Of a DNA stretch of 29,724 bases, positions 1 to 8,566 are shown piece after piece (position 1 is the first letter of the stretch; each line of letters begins with the position of its first letter). This stretch comes from Prolixibacteraceae bacterium UBA5740. GTDB lineage: Bacteria; Bacteroidota; Bacteroidia; Bacteroidales; Prolixibacteraceae. Where the stretch lies: positions 20,440-50,163 of the forward strand of contig DIFU01000094.1 of assembly GCA_002419285.1 (NCBI GenBank), written 5' to 3'. Under the pieces are notes generated by a model. That model ran no database searches. It worked only from the letters and a program-made list of their open reading frames with translations, and was not told the DNA's origin. Position numbers and translations under genes: made by a program.

Positions 1-2455
1 CAATACTGGCGAGAAAATGGTTAAGTATACCGATGAAAAAATTTTACAGCTCATCAAAGAGAAATTTTCAGGAAAGAGAATTCATGTATTAGCTCCTCAA
101 ATTAAAGGACGAAAAGGTCATTACAGGGAGCTTTTCGAACAAATGCGCAGGAAAGGCTTCCTGTTCGCCAGGGTGGATGGAGAGATCAAGGAACTTACCC
201 AAGGATTTAAAGTCGACAGATATAAGAACCACTTTATCGAGATGGTGGTCGATAAGCTGGTGGTCGATGAGGCTTCCGACAAAAGACTTAAAGAAAGTGT
301 GAACACAGCCATGACCCAGGGACATGGCATTATCATGATTCTGGATCACGATAGCGGGGATGTCAGGTATTTTAGCCGACAGCTGATGTGTCCTTCAACT
401 GGCATTTCCTATAGTGAGCCAGCTCCACATAACTTTTCTTTCAACTCACCACAGGGCGCATGTCATAAATGCAATGGTCTGGGCAGAATTTCTGAAATAG
501 ATCTGGATAAGATCATTCCCGACCGGAATGTGAGTATTGGTAAGGGAGGTATTGCACCTTTAGGACCGCAAAAGAACTCATTGATTTGGTGGCAAATTGA
601 GGCCTTGGGCGAGAAATATGATTTCAATCTGAAAACCCCGGTGAAGGATATCCCTGATGAGGGTCTGGATGCTCTGTTATATGGGACTACCGAGCGAATC
701 CAACTGAAAAATACTCCTTTGGGATCCAGCCTGAATTATATGATGACCTACGAAGGCCTGATCAAGTATATCGACAGCCAGCGCGAAGACAATCCATCCC
801 TGAAGGCCCAGAAGTGGGCAAACCAATTTGTACGCACCATTCCTTGCCCTGAGTGTAATGGGATGAGGTTAAAAAAGGAATCACTCTGGTTCAAAATTGA
901 CAATCGGAATATTGCAGAGCTTTCCCAGATGGATCTGATTCAATTGGGTGAATGGTTCTCAGGGTTAGAGGCAAGGCTATCTGAAAGACAACAGAAAATA
1001 GCCAGGGAAGTAATCAAGGAAATTCGAGACAGACTGAGTTTCTTGCTGGATGTTGGGCTTAATTACCTTGCCCTCGATCGTCCGGCTTCCAGTCTTTCAG
1101 GCGGGGAATCTCAAAGAATTCGACTTGCTACCCAGATTGGATCCAGACTGGTCAATGTCCTCTATATTTTGGACGAGCCCAGCATTGGCCTCCATCACCG
1201 TGATAACCTGAAGTTGATTCGGGCTTTGGAACAGTTGCGTGATACAGGCAATACTGTTGTTGTAGTGGAACATGACAAGGAAATGATGATCCATGCAGAT
1301 TACCTGATTGATATGGGACCCTTCGCAGGGAAACATGGAGGAGAAGTAGTGGCTGCAGGCACACCTGGTGAGGTCATGAAAATGCATTCACTGACAGCTG
1401 ATTACTTAACCGGCAGAAGGAAAATCGAGGTTCCTTCGTCAAGGAGATCAGGCAATGGCAAGTGGCTGAAGGTAACCGGGTGTACCGGAAATAACCTGAA
1501 AGCTGTTGAGCTGTCATTGCCACTTGGTAAAATGATCTGCGTTACCGGTTTGTCAGGTAGTGGTAAATCGACCCTGATTAATGAAACACTTCAGCCGATT
1601 TTAAGCCAGCATTTCTACAACTCGGTAAAAGATCCCCTTCCCTATGATAAGATTGAAGGACTGGATTTGATTGATAAGGTGGTAGAAGTTGACCAGTCAC
1701 CGATTGGCCGGACTCCGAGATCTAATCCGGTTACTTACACCGGTGTTTTTTCCGATATCCGTAACTTGTTTACCCATTTGCCTGAATCTAAAATCAGGGG
1801 ATACTTACCCGGAAGATTCTCTTTCAATGTAAAGGGAGGTCGCTGCGAGGAGTGTCAGGGCGCTGGTGTGAAGGTAATTGAGATGAACTTCCTGCCTGAT
1901 GTCTATGTCCATTGTGACAAATGTAATGGTAAAAGATACAATCGTGAAACACAGGAAGTAAGATTTAAGGGAAAATCTATTTCAGATGTGCTGGACATGA
2001 CAATAAATCAGGGAGTGGAGTTCTTTGAGTCAATACCATCGATCGCACAGAAGTTGAAAACCCTGCAGGATGTCGGACTTGGATATATCACTCTGGGACA
2101 GTCATCGACAACACTTTCGGGAGGAGAATCTCAGCGGGTAAAACTTTCAGCTGAACTTTCAAAGCGTGATACCGGCAAAACAATGTATATTCTTGATGAA
2201 CCTACAACTGGTTTGCACTTTGAAGACATCAGGGTTTTACTGGAGGTGATCAATAAATTGGTGGATAAGGGAAATACTGTCGTGGTCATTGAGCATAATC
2301 TTGATGTCATAAAGTCAGCCGATCATATAATTGATCTTGGACCGGAAGGAGGCCGCGATGGTGGTCGAATTTTATGTTCCGGGACACCCGAGGAGGTCGC
2401 AAAATGCAAGGAATCCCATACGGCTGTTTTTCTCAGGGAAGAGCTGGCTCTTTAG
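1..2455 (+). CDS. uvrA: UvrABC excision nuclease subunit A, 5'-truncated by window edge
   Basis: UvrA is the ATP-dependent DNA damage sensor of nucleotide excision repair; it dimerises and loads UvrB at lesions in the cytoplasm. The frame is open from base 2 (N-T-G-E-K before the Met at 17), so the gene starts outside the window and that Met is internal. About 817 residues are present against roughly 940 for the family; the missing part holds the first Walker A. Counting from the Met at 17, visible features are the Cys pairs C149/C152 and C277/C280, an ABC signature SLSGGESQRIRL with Walker B LDEPSIGL, the second Walker A GLSGSGKST (Lys517), the second zinc module CEEC...CDKC, and the second signature TLSGGESQRVKL with LDEPTTGL. 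The RTPRSNPVTYTGVF segment before the zinc module is also diagnostic. No frameshift is seen. The next gene lies 138 bp downstream on the same strand; I see no clear terminator between them. Confidence 0.97.
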   Translation, partial: NTGEKMVKYTDEKILQLIKEKFSGKRIHVLAPQIKGRKGHYRELFEQMRRKGFLFARVDGEIKELTQGFKVDRYKNHFIEMVVDKLVVDEASDKRLKESVNTAMTQGHGIIMILDHDSGDVRYFSRQLMCPSTGISYSEPAPHNFSFNSPQGACHKCNGLGRISEIDLDKIIPDRNVSIGKGGIAPLGPQKNSLIWWQIEALGEKYDFNLKTPVKDIPDEGLDALLYGTTERIQLKNTPLGSSLNYMMTYEGLIKYIDSQREDNPSLKAQKWANQFVRTIPCPECNGMRLKKESLWFKIDNRNIAELSQMDLIQLGEWFSGLEARLSERQQKIAREVIKEIRDRLSFLLDVGLNYLALDRPASSLSGGESQRIRLATQIGSRLVNVLYILDEPSIGLHHRDNLKLIRALEQLRDTGNTVVVVEHDKEMMIHADYLIDMGPFAGKHGGEVVAAGTPGEVMKMHSLTADYLTGRRKIEVPSSRRSGNGKWLKVTGCTGNNLKAVELSLPLGKMICVTGLSGSGKSTLINETLQPILSQHFYNSVKDPLPYDKIEGLDLIDKVVEVDQSPIGRTPRSNPVTYTGVFSDIRNLFTHLPESKIRGYLPGRFSFNVKGGRCEECQGAGVKVIEMNFLPDVYVHCDKCNGKRYNRETQEVRFKGKSISDVLDMTINQGVEFFESIPSIAQKLKTLQDVGLGYITLGQSSTTLSGGESQRVKLSAELSKRDTGKTMYILDEPTTGLHFEDIRVLLEVINKLVDKGNTVVVIEHNLDVIKSADHIIDLGPEGGRDGGRILCSGTPEEVAKCKESHTAVFLREELAL

Positions 2456-2593
2456 ATAAAAACCGACTTTCATGATCAAATGATCTTTCAGGCAGTATAT
2501 CCCTGGAAGTCTTCGCCATTGGGTAAAACGAATATTTTCAGTAGTTTTAAGCTTTTGTTTGATTCAGAAAAAAGTTTTTAAAGTGACAATACA

Positions 2594-4258
2594 ATGAAAG
2601 AAGTAATCATTTACTGTAAAAATACCGGACAGAAGGTTACCTATCCAATGGGGGTAACTCTTGAAGAAATTGCCCTTGACCTGAAAATTCAATTAAAGAC
2701 CCCTGTTTGTGGTGCTCTTGTCAATAATAAACTCAAGGAACTCTCCTTTTCGGTTGTAAAATCAAAAAATATTGAGTTTGTCGACATGATTCATCCCGAC
2801 GGCAGACGAATGTATATCCGGTCCCTCCTTTTCGTGTTCTATGCCGCGGTAAATGAATTGTATCCTGAAGCCAAAATGAGTATAGAACATGGTATTTCCA
2901 ACGGGTATTACGCTGAAATGAAAGGATTGGGGCGCGACTTGACGGACACGGATATCTTTGCAATTGATCAGGCAATGAAAGAGGTTATCCGAAAAAATTA
3001 TCCTTTCGAGAAGTTGGGCCTCCCAACTGAAGAAGCGGTAGCCCTGATCAGGGCTCAGGGGTTGGAGAGCAAGGCAAATCTGTTTGAACAGCAAGGGACA
3101 TTATATAGTTACATATACCGGATGAACGGGCTTGTCAATTACTTCTACGGTCATCTGTTGCCTTCAACCGGGTATATCACCAACTTTGGTTTGGAACTAT
3201 ACTATGAAGGATTGCTGCTTAAGGTTCCTCATCCTGAAGATTATAAGACGCTGCAGGATTCATTGCGTCAGAATAAACTATTCAGCATTTACCAGGAACA
3301 TAAAGATTGGGCTGAAATTTTGCAGGTTGCCACTATCTCAGATCTTAATCGATTTACATTGAATGGGAAGGCCGGAGATATCATCAAGATTTCAGAAGCG
3401 CTTCATGAAAAGAAGATTGCGGAAATCGCCAACCGGATTTCACAAAGCCGGGATACCGTTAAGTTAATACTGGTTGCGGGACCTTCCTCTTCGGGAAAGA
3501 CTACCTTCAGTAAAAGGTTGGGTGTTCAGCTTGCTGTGAACGGATTGTGGCCAATTCAGATCTCACTCGATGATTATTTTGTGGACAGGGAGCATACACC
3601 CCGCGATGAAAATGGTGAGTACGATTTCGAAGCCTTGCATGCCATCGATGTTTCCTATTTTAATGCACAATTAATAGAACTACTTGCGGGAAAGCGTGTC
3701 AATGTTCCCAAATTCAACTTTTTAACAGGTCAAAGGTATTTCGATGGGCATTATATGGAACTGAAGCCTGGCCACGTGCTAATCATTGAAGGAATTCACG
3801 GTCTTAATCCGGATCTCCTTCCTGAGATTGAATCATCTTTGACGTATAAGATCTTTCTTTCTGCCCTGACGCAAGTCTCCGTTGATGAGCACACCCATAT
3901 TTCCACTTCCGATAACCGTTTGATCAGAAGAATGATCCGGGATAGCAAATATCGGGGATATCCGGCCCACGAGACCATAAAAAGATGGCCACTGGTCAGA
4001 AAAGGTGAAGAACGCAATATTTTCCCTTTTCAGGAGAACGCTGATATCATGTTTAATTCGGCCACTCTTTATGAGTTGGCGATATTAAAAAAATATGCTG
4101 AGCCATTGTTGCAATCTGTAACTGAAAATAGGGATGAGTATTCGGAGTCAACCAGATTGCTTAAGTTTCTTTCCTATTTTAAGCCTATGGATGACAGTGA
4201 GATCCCACCGACCTCATTGCTGAGAGAATTCCTTGGGGGGAGTAGTTTTACCTATTAG
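2594..4258 (+). CDS. TGS-domain/uridine kinase-type nucleoside kinase
   Basis: The product is a 554-residue fusion. Residues about 1-60 look like a TGS domain, and about 60-230 resemble the second editing-type domain of threonyl-tRNA synthetase (SIEHGISNGYYAEM). The C-terminal half is a uridine kinase/phosphoribulokinase P-loop domain with Walker A GPSSSGKT (residues 296-303, Lys302), the acidic segment SLDDYFVDREHTPRDENG, and the Walker B-like strand VLIIEGIHGLNP. The architecture is common in Bacteroidota and Firmicutes, where it is annotated as nucleoside kinase or uridine kinase; phosphorylation of a nucleoside with ATP or GTP is expected, but the natural substrate is not evident from sequence. 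The synthetase-like half lacks the catalytic aminoacylation core, so it is not a tRNA synthetase. It follows uvrA on the same strand at 138 bp and may have its own promoter. Confidence 0.88.
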   Translation: MKEVIIYCKNTGQKVTYPMGVTLEEIALDLKIQLKTPVCGALVNNKLKELSFSVVKSKNIEFVDMIHPDGRRMYIRSLLFVFYAAVNELYPEAKMSIEHGISNGYYAEMKGLGRDLTDTDIFAIDQAMKEVIRKNYPFEKLGLPTEEAVALIRAQGLESKANLFEQQGTLYSYIYRMNGLVNYFYGHLLPSTGYITNFGLELYYEGLLLKVPHPEDYKTLQDSLRQNKLFSIYQEHKDWAEILQVATISDLNRFTLNGKAGDIIKISEALHEKKIAEIANRISQSRDTVKLILVAGPSSSGKTTFSKRLGVQLAVNGLWPIQISLDDYFVDREHTPRDENGEYDFEALHAIDVSYFNAQLIELLAGKRVNVPKFNFLTGQRYFDGHYMELKPGHVLIIEGIHGLNPDLLPEIESSLTYKIFLSALTQVSVDEHTHISTSDNRLIRRMIRDSKYRGYPAHETIKRWPLVRKGEERNIFPFQENADIMFNSATLYELAILKKYAEPLLQSVTENRDEYSESTRLLKFLSYFKPMDDSEIPPTSLLREFLGGSSFTY

Positions 4259-4626
4259 GTTTTTGGAATTATTTGCCGACTCACCCTAAACTACCCTGTC
4301 GGTTATTTCCAGGTTAACCACCCCTTTTGACCATTTCCATATATTCTGCATATATTTTGCAATCATTGGCAATTCCCAATTGGGAAAATATTGGTGTACG
4401 TACGCAAATTATAACTTAATCGTCGGAAGGTGTTCGGGACCTGGTTGAGTTTTGAAAAGAGCTTATTTGGGGTATCGGAGATGAGCTACACCAGCATCGA
4501 TTGAAAAAAGAGGTTTCATGCTTGTGAGACATCCATAATGATAAATACTATTTTTTAAGGGTAGAATATTCAGCAGGAAACCATTGTGGCATAATCACCG
4601 GATTCGAACAAATCTGTTCGACAGGT
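4259..4626. other. Gene-poor intergenic stretch
   Basis: This 368-bp gap lies between the nucleoside kinase (+) and perR (-), which converge. No open frame of useful length is seen. It holds a weak inverted repeat CCGAC...GTCGG (4276-4280/4298-4302) followed by TTATTT, which could end the kinase transcript. It also holds a 14-bp palindrome (4373-4386) and a 7-bp stem TCGAACA/TGTTCGA with a 4-nt loop (4605-4622) just behind perR. The last hairpin has no T tract on the perR strand, so a terminator role is uncertain. Confidence 0.5.
4373..4386. repeat. 14-bp perfect palindrome
   Basis: TTCCCAATTGGGAA is a perfect palindrome with no loop, in an AT-rich intergenic stretch. A dimeric DNA-binding protein could use it, but no adjacent promoter is recognisable and chance is possible. 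Confidence 0.35.
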
Positions 4627-5037
4627 CTAATTGGTGAATTTTCCTACAATCTGGACATTCACGTCTTCGACGATAAAATTGGGAATCTTTCTTGATTTCA
4701 TGAAATCTATAAGAACCTTGTTCAGCTCTTCATCATAGAAGTCCTCAATCCTGTTGGAAACACTACTGTGCAAATGATGATGCAATGAAGTATCCGCATC
4801 GTAACGCATGACGTCGTCATCGGTCTTGATCCGGGTAATAATGCCCTTCTGGACAAATGAATCAAGGGTGTTGTAGACTGTGCCAAGTGCGATATTTGGA
4901 CTCTTCCGCTTAATGTACTCAATGATTGTATCAGCACTCGGATGATTCTTCATCTTCACGATTGCCTCATATACTGCAACTCGTTGGGGGGTAACTTTCA
5001 GTCCATTTTCGGTTAAAAGATCACGAATGTTTTTCAT
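4627..5037 (-). CDS. perR: PerR-like Fur-family peroxide-sensing repressor, cysteine-free
   Basis: The product is 136 residues: a winged-helix DNA-binding domain (residues about 1-75, TPQR and LGTVYNTLDSFVQKG) followed by a dimerisation domain. Met at 5037 (MKNIRDLL) is preferred over a Met 14 codons upstream, because the extra residues are hydrophobic and unlike the family. The regulatory metal site of Bacillus PerR (His37, Asp85, His91, His93, Asp104) is matched with identical spacing by His32, Asp80, His86, His88 and Asp99. The Asp at position 80, where Fur has Glu, points to PerR. The protein has no cysteine at all, so the usual structural Cys4 zinc site is absent. It is divergent from sodB, fitting control of oxidative defence. 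Its predicted promoter contains a PerR-box-like sequence, suggesting autorepression. Exact regulatory targets and metal (Fe or Mn) are inferred, not seen. Confidence 0.88.
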   Translation of the reverse strand: MKNIRDLLTENGLKVTPQRVAVYEAIVKMKNHPSADTIIEYIKRKSPNIALGTVYNTLDSFVQKGIITRIKTDDDVMRYDADTSLHHHLHSSVSNRIEDFYDEELNKVLIDFMKSRKIPNFIVEDVNVQIVGKFTN

Positions 5038-5076
5038 TGAATAAAATAATAAAAAGTATATCAGCGTCGAGGAGAG

Positions 5077-5107
5077 CAAAGATATTATATTAATTATAAG
5101 TATTAAA
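5077..5107 (-). promoter_or_regulatory. Predicted perR promoter
   Basis: On the minus strand TATCTTTG (5084-5077) fits the Bacteroidota -7 box TAnnTTTG exactly. A TTTA (5107-5104) lies 19 nt upstream, matching three of four bases of the -33 TTTG at the accepted spacing. Transcription would begin about 30 nt before the perR ATG. Confidence 0.55.
5085..5099. promoter_or_regulatory. PerR-box-like operator
   Basis: TTATATTAATTATAA matches the Bacillus PerR box TTATAATnATTATAA at 13 of 14 defined positions. It fills the spacer between the -33 and -7 elements of the predicted perR promoter, where a bound repressor would block RNA polymerase. The region is AT-rich, which raises the chance of a random match, but the position argues for function. 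Confidence 0.55.
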
Positions 5108-5344
5108 GAATCTGTTATTTTCAGCGTAAATCTTTCCGATTAACCTTTAGCCCAAACATCACAATTCAAGTGCTTTTTCTTGTTGGCCACGACATAATCA
5201 GTTGGGAACCTGTTCCTGATCAATTTATTTTTTTGGATTTTCTTCAAAATCGCTTTATTATGATCCGAACCTCGAGGTGAACAAATTTGAGTGACACGTG
5301 TTTTGTTAATAAAAGACAAATTAATCTTAAAATATTATAACAAT
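5108..5344. other. Upstream region of sodB
   Basis: Together with the perR leader and promoter this forms a 307-bp divergent gap. It contains an inverted repeat GGAAC-CT-GTTCC (5205-5216) and, directly before the sodB ATG, a right half of a PerR-type box, ATTATAA (5334-5340), whose left half is poor. I find no clean TAnnTTTG promoter on the plus strand. CAAATTTG (5283-5290) is one base off the -7 consensus. Confidence 0.4.
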
Positions 5345-5944
5345 ATGGCATTTGAATTACCCAAATTAGATTTTGATTATGCGGCATTAGAACCGCATAT
5401 TGACGCCCGCACTATGGAAATTCATCATACGAAACACCACGGTGCATATACAACCAACCTGAATGCAGCCCTGAAGGGGACTGAATGGGAGGGAAAGACC
5501 ATAGAAGAGATTATGGGTTCGGTATCTCAGTTATCTGTTGCTGTTAGAAACAATGGAGGTGGATATTTTAACCATAACCTCTACTGGAAAATATTGACTC
5601 CGGGAGGTTCACATGAACCCAAAGGCGCACTGCTGGATGCCATCAATGCTTCATTTGGATCGGTAGACAGCTTTAAAGAGGCTTTCGTCAAAGCTGCTTT
5701 GACACGTTTTGGCTCTGGTTGGGCCTGGTTACTACAAAGTAATAATAAGCTGGTGGTTTCGTCTACACCCAACCAGGATAATCCGCTGATGGATGTTGCT
5801 GAAGTGAAAGGTAACCCTATTCTGGGAATTGATGTATGGGAACATGCCTATTACCTGAACTATCAGAATCGTCGTCCGGATTATGTAGAAGCATTTTGGA
5901 ACCTGATCAATTGGGACGAGGTTGCCAGTCGGTTTAAAGGTTAG
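5345..5944 (+). CDS. sodB: Superoxide dismutase, Fe/Mn family
   Basis: The enzyme converts superoxide to oxygen and hydrogen peroxide in the cytoplasm. It has 199 residues from ATG 5345; a longer open frame starts at 5291 but its extra N-terminal residues (RVLLIKDKL...) are not family-like, and MAFELPKLDF is the usual beginning. Metal ligands are His27 (EIHHTKHH), His77 (NHNLYW), Asp163 and His167 (DVWEHAYYL). The second-sphere pattern NNGGGYFNH with a later NQDNPLM puts the key Gln where Mn-type enzymes have it, so Mn use or cambialism is likely, as is known for Bacteroides SODs. No signal peptide is present. The gene is divergent from perR and ends at a strong terminator, so it is probably monocistronic. 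The symbol follows common use in the phylum; sodA would be equally defensible. Confidence 0.96.
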   Translation: MAFELPKLDFDYAALEPHIDARTMEIHHTKHHGAYTTNLNAALKGTEWEGKTIEEIMGSVSQLSVAVRNNGGGYFNHNLYWKILTPGGSHEPKGALLDAINASFGSVDSFKEAFVKAALTRFGSGWAWLLQSNNKLVVSSTPNQDNPLMDVAEVKGNPILGIDVWEHAYYLNYQNRRPDYVEAFWNLINWDEVASRFKG

Positions 5945-5961
5945 TTGATTTTTGGTTTTTT

Positions 5962-5993
5962 CCCCGGAGTCACTACTCCGGGGTTTTTCTTTT
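5962..5993 (+). terminator. Intrinsic terminator of sodB
   Basis: The arm CCCCGGAGT (5962-5970) pairs perfectly with ACTCCGGGG (5975-5983) around a CACT loop and is followed by TTTTTCTTTTTT. It starts 17 bp after the sodB stop. The opposite strand has A's after the stem, so it acts in one direction. Confidence 0.92.
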
Positions 5994-6039
5994 TTATGGA
6001 TAGTTCAGATCATGGATTTTCTGGCTTCGTCGGACAAAG

Positions 6040-8478
6040 TCATAAAAACCGGATTTCCAGTTTATCACCTTTTTTCAGATCAACGCTTAGCAGCTGATTG
6101 TTTAGTGAGATTTCCAGCTTATTTCCATTAATGGAACATTCGGGAAGCTTACCGTAGTCAGGAATCTTTATAATGAATTTACTTGACTCGACTGCCATAA
6201 GAGTTGCCTCGGTCAGGTGCAAATTCTTCCATGCTGCTGAGGCAATGCCGTTTCCCCTGACTCTTAAACCATGGAAGGAGCCTTCTGAAAACTGTTTTGG
6301 CAGGGCAGGAATATAATTAATAAAACCCGCGTGGCTTTGAATAAACATCTCAGCGATTCCGGCTGTTCCCCCGAAATTTCCGTCGATTTGGAAGGGGGGA
6401 TGGGCACAAAATAAGTTTGGATAAGTACCTCCTTTGTTTGAATAATTGAAGTTATTGTCGAAAACCGGCTCCAACAGGTTTTTAACCAATTTGAATGCAT
6501 GGTCACCATCATGCAGTCTTGCCCAAAAATTGATTTTCCAGGCTCTTGACCAGCCAGTTCCCCCATCTCCTCTTATATAGAGTGTTTGTTTTGCTGCCTC
6601 TGCCAATTCAGGAGTCAATTCGGGAGTAATCTCATTCCCGGGATGAAGTCCGTAGAGGTGTGATACATGCCTGTGCTGAGGCTCCGGCTCTTCGTATTCC
6701 TCAAGCCATTCCATTAAACGCCCGTCACTGCCTATTCGGTTGGGAGGCAATTGTTCTGAGGCTTTTAAAAGCCTGGATGCAAACTCTTCATCAGTGTTCA
6801 GGATCGATGCTGCCGTCATTGTATGGAGGAACAATTCACGGACCAGTTGATTGTCCATGGTCGATCCCATGCAGATATTGACTGCTTTACGTGTTCCAGG
6901 CATATATAACGCATTTTCAGGCGAGGTCGTAGGTGCGGTCACTAACCAACCGCTGTTTGGATCTTTAACAAGCATATCGAGAAAAAACTCTGCAGCTCCC
7001 TTAAGGGCCGGATAGATCTCCCTTAAATATTCTACGTCCCTGTTATAATCGTAATGTTCCCAGAGGTGGGCTGCGAGCCAGGCACCCCCAGTATTGGTAG
7101 CTCCCCAGGAGGGATGTTCCCCAGGTGAGGTAAAGCCCCAAATATTGGTCATCATATGGGCCACCCAGCCATTAGCGTTATAAAACACGCGGGCTGTCTT
7201 CTGTCCGGGTTCAACCATACTTTTTGTCAAATCAATCAGAGGCTTGTGAAGTTCAGGGAGGTTTGTGATTTCAGCTGGCCAATGGTTCATCTGGACATTG
7301 ATATTCAGATGGTAGTCACCATTCCAGGGTGTTCGCACTGTGTTAGCCCATAAACCTTGAAGATTTGGGGGTAAAACCCGGGCGTGTGCGCTGCTGATCA
7401 GCAAATATCTTCCATACTGGAAATAGAGGTTCACAAGCCCGTTATCATCCTCATCAGATGCAAAGGCAATCAGCCTTTGGTCTGTCGGCATATCCTCCTT
7501 GACTGGGCTTTCAGTCAATTGCAATTCAGTGCGCTTAAAGAAGGATTGATATTCAGTAATGTGATTTTTCTTAAGTGATGAATAGTTTTCTGAGATGGCT
7601 TTGTCAAGTATTTGCCTTAAATGGCTTTCTGGATCAGCTGTTTTGAAATCTGTGCCCATTGAAAGATAAAGGATTACTTCATCAGCATCAAGGATGGTCA
7701 GGGAAGTATCAGATGCTGACAGATTGCCTCCTTTTAGTACAGGTTTGAGCATTGCCTGATATTTCATTCCTTTCCCATCTGTCCCATTGTTGAGCTGTCC
7801 TTCCATTACCAGAACCTGATTGTCGACCCTGGTTTGAAATTGTCTGGGACGATCCATTTTAATGTTCAGGCTGATTTTTCCTTTTTGACTTGCGGTCAAA
7901 CGAACCAATGCGAGGTCATCGGTAAAACTGGTAAAGTATTCCCTTTTATACTTGATATGATCGATTTCAAATTCTGTAAGGGCAATTGCGTCGTCCAACC
8001 GAAGTTCTCGTTCGTAATTTACCGGCGCTGAATCACTGTTAAAAATGTAGTCCAATCTAAGATTGCCAAGGGTCTCAAAACTTCCGTAAGGCACTTTGGA
8101 TCCATCACCTTGTCCCGAACCTGCTCCCTTACAAATAAATGTCTTATAAATCAGATCCTGTGCCTCGTCATTCTTTCCCTCAAACAGAAGCCGCTGAATT
8201 TCGGGAAGGTATTGTGCGGCCTCAGGGTTGTCGGCATCCTGGTAGCCCCCAGACCAAAGTGTGATATCATTTAGAACCAACGTTTCGTTCATTGGCTGCC
8301 CGTCAGGCATGATACCGATTCTTCCATTTCCCAGAGGTAAGGTTTCTTCCCATCTTTGGGCTGGCTGTTTGTACCAAAGTCTGTATTTTTCCCTTTCCCT
8401 GCCCTCCTTGTTTCCGCAAGCGGATATTAGAAAAAGCATTGACAGAAAGACAAGGTTCTTGAAAGGTTTGATATTCAT
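6040..8478 (-). CDS. GH95 alpha-L-fucosidase, lipoprotein
   Basis: The product is an 812-residue exo-fucosidase of glycoside hydrolase family 95, which releases terminal (mainly alpha-1,2-linked) L-fucose by an inverting mechanism. The start at 8478 gives a lipoprotein signal, MNIKPFKNLVFLSMLFLISAC, with lipobox ISAC; the frame is open further upstream but would run into der and bury the signal. The mature protein opens with LWYKQPAQRWEETLPLGNGR, a typical GH95 N-domain. The pair N392/N394 (NINVQMNHWPAE), E521 (TTSPEN) and D699 (FQIDGNFGGTAG) fit the Asn/Asn, Glu and Asp catalytic residues known from Bifidobacterium AfcA. It should sit on the outer or inner membrane facing outward; no T9SS C-terminal domain is seen. 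It lies 88 bp behind der and probably has its own promoter. No SusC/SusD pair is in view, so this is not a full polysaccharide utilisation locus. Specificity for fucose over galactose is inferred from family. Confidence 0.93.
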   Translation of the reverse strand: MNIKPFKNLVFLSMLFLISACGNKEGREREKYRLWYKQPAQRWEETLPLGNGRIGIMPDGQPMNETLVLNDITLWSGGYQDADNPEAAQYLPEIQRLLFEGKNDEAQDLIYKTFICKGAGSGQGDGSKVPYGSFETLGNLRLDYIFNSDSAPVNYERELRLDDAIALTEFEIDHIKYKREYFTSFTDDLALVRLTASQKGKISLNIKMDRPRQFQTRVDNQVLVMEGQLNNGTDGKGMKYQAMLKPVLKGGNLSASDTSLTILDADEVILYLSMGTDFKTADPESHLRQILDKAISENYSSLKKNHITEYQSFFKRTELQLTESPVKEDMPTDQRLIAFASDEDDNGLVNLYFQYGRYLLISSAHARVLPPNLQGLWANTVRTPWNGDYHLNINVQMNHWPAEITNLPELHKPLIDLTKSMVEPGQKTARVFYNANGWVAHMMTNIWGFTSPGEHPSWGATNTGGAWLAAHLWEHYDYNRDVEYLREIYPALKGAAEFFLDMLVKDPNSGWLVTAPTTSPENALYMPGTRKAVNICMGSTMDNQLVRELFLHTMTAASILNTDEEFASRLLKASEQLPPNRIGSDGRLMEWLEEYEEPEPQHRHVSHLYGLHPGNEITPELTPELAEAAKQTLYIRGDGGTGWSRAWKINFWARLHDGDHAFKLVKNLLEPVFDNNFNYSNKGGTYPNLFCAHPPFQIDGNFGGTAGIAEMFIQSHAGFINYIPALPKQFSEGSFHGLRVRGNGIASAAWKNLHLTEATLMAVESSKFIIKIPDYGKLPECSINGNKLEISLNNQLLSVDLKKGDKLEIRFL

Positions 8479-8501
8479 TATGCCGGTTTTATGGTTTTCG
8501 A

Positions 8502-8509
8502 CAAATATA
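8502..8509 (-). promoter_or_regulatory. Candidate -7 box for the GH95 gene
   Basis: The minus strand reads TATATTTG, an exact TAnnTTTG, 23 bp before the GH95 start and inside the der-GH95 gap. No good -33 TTTG is seen at 19-21 bp, so the call is tentative. Confidence 0.4.
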
Positions 8510-8566
8510 GTATCGGATCGAAAATACCGAAGCACCATTAATCTATAGCTTGAGGAAAAATGAGGC

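Noticed and set aside
4480..4620. tRNA-like words on the minus strand (GTTCGAATCC near 4605 and TAGCTCA near 4485)
   Set aside because: The T-arm-like word comes before the D-arm-like word, the stems do not pair, and there is no cloverleaf. Part of the first word is explained by the hairpin behind perR.
5326..5340. Second PerR box directly before sodB
   Set aside because: Only the right half matches; overall about 10 of 14 positions in very AT-rich DNA, so chance is likely.
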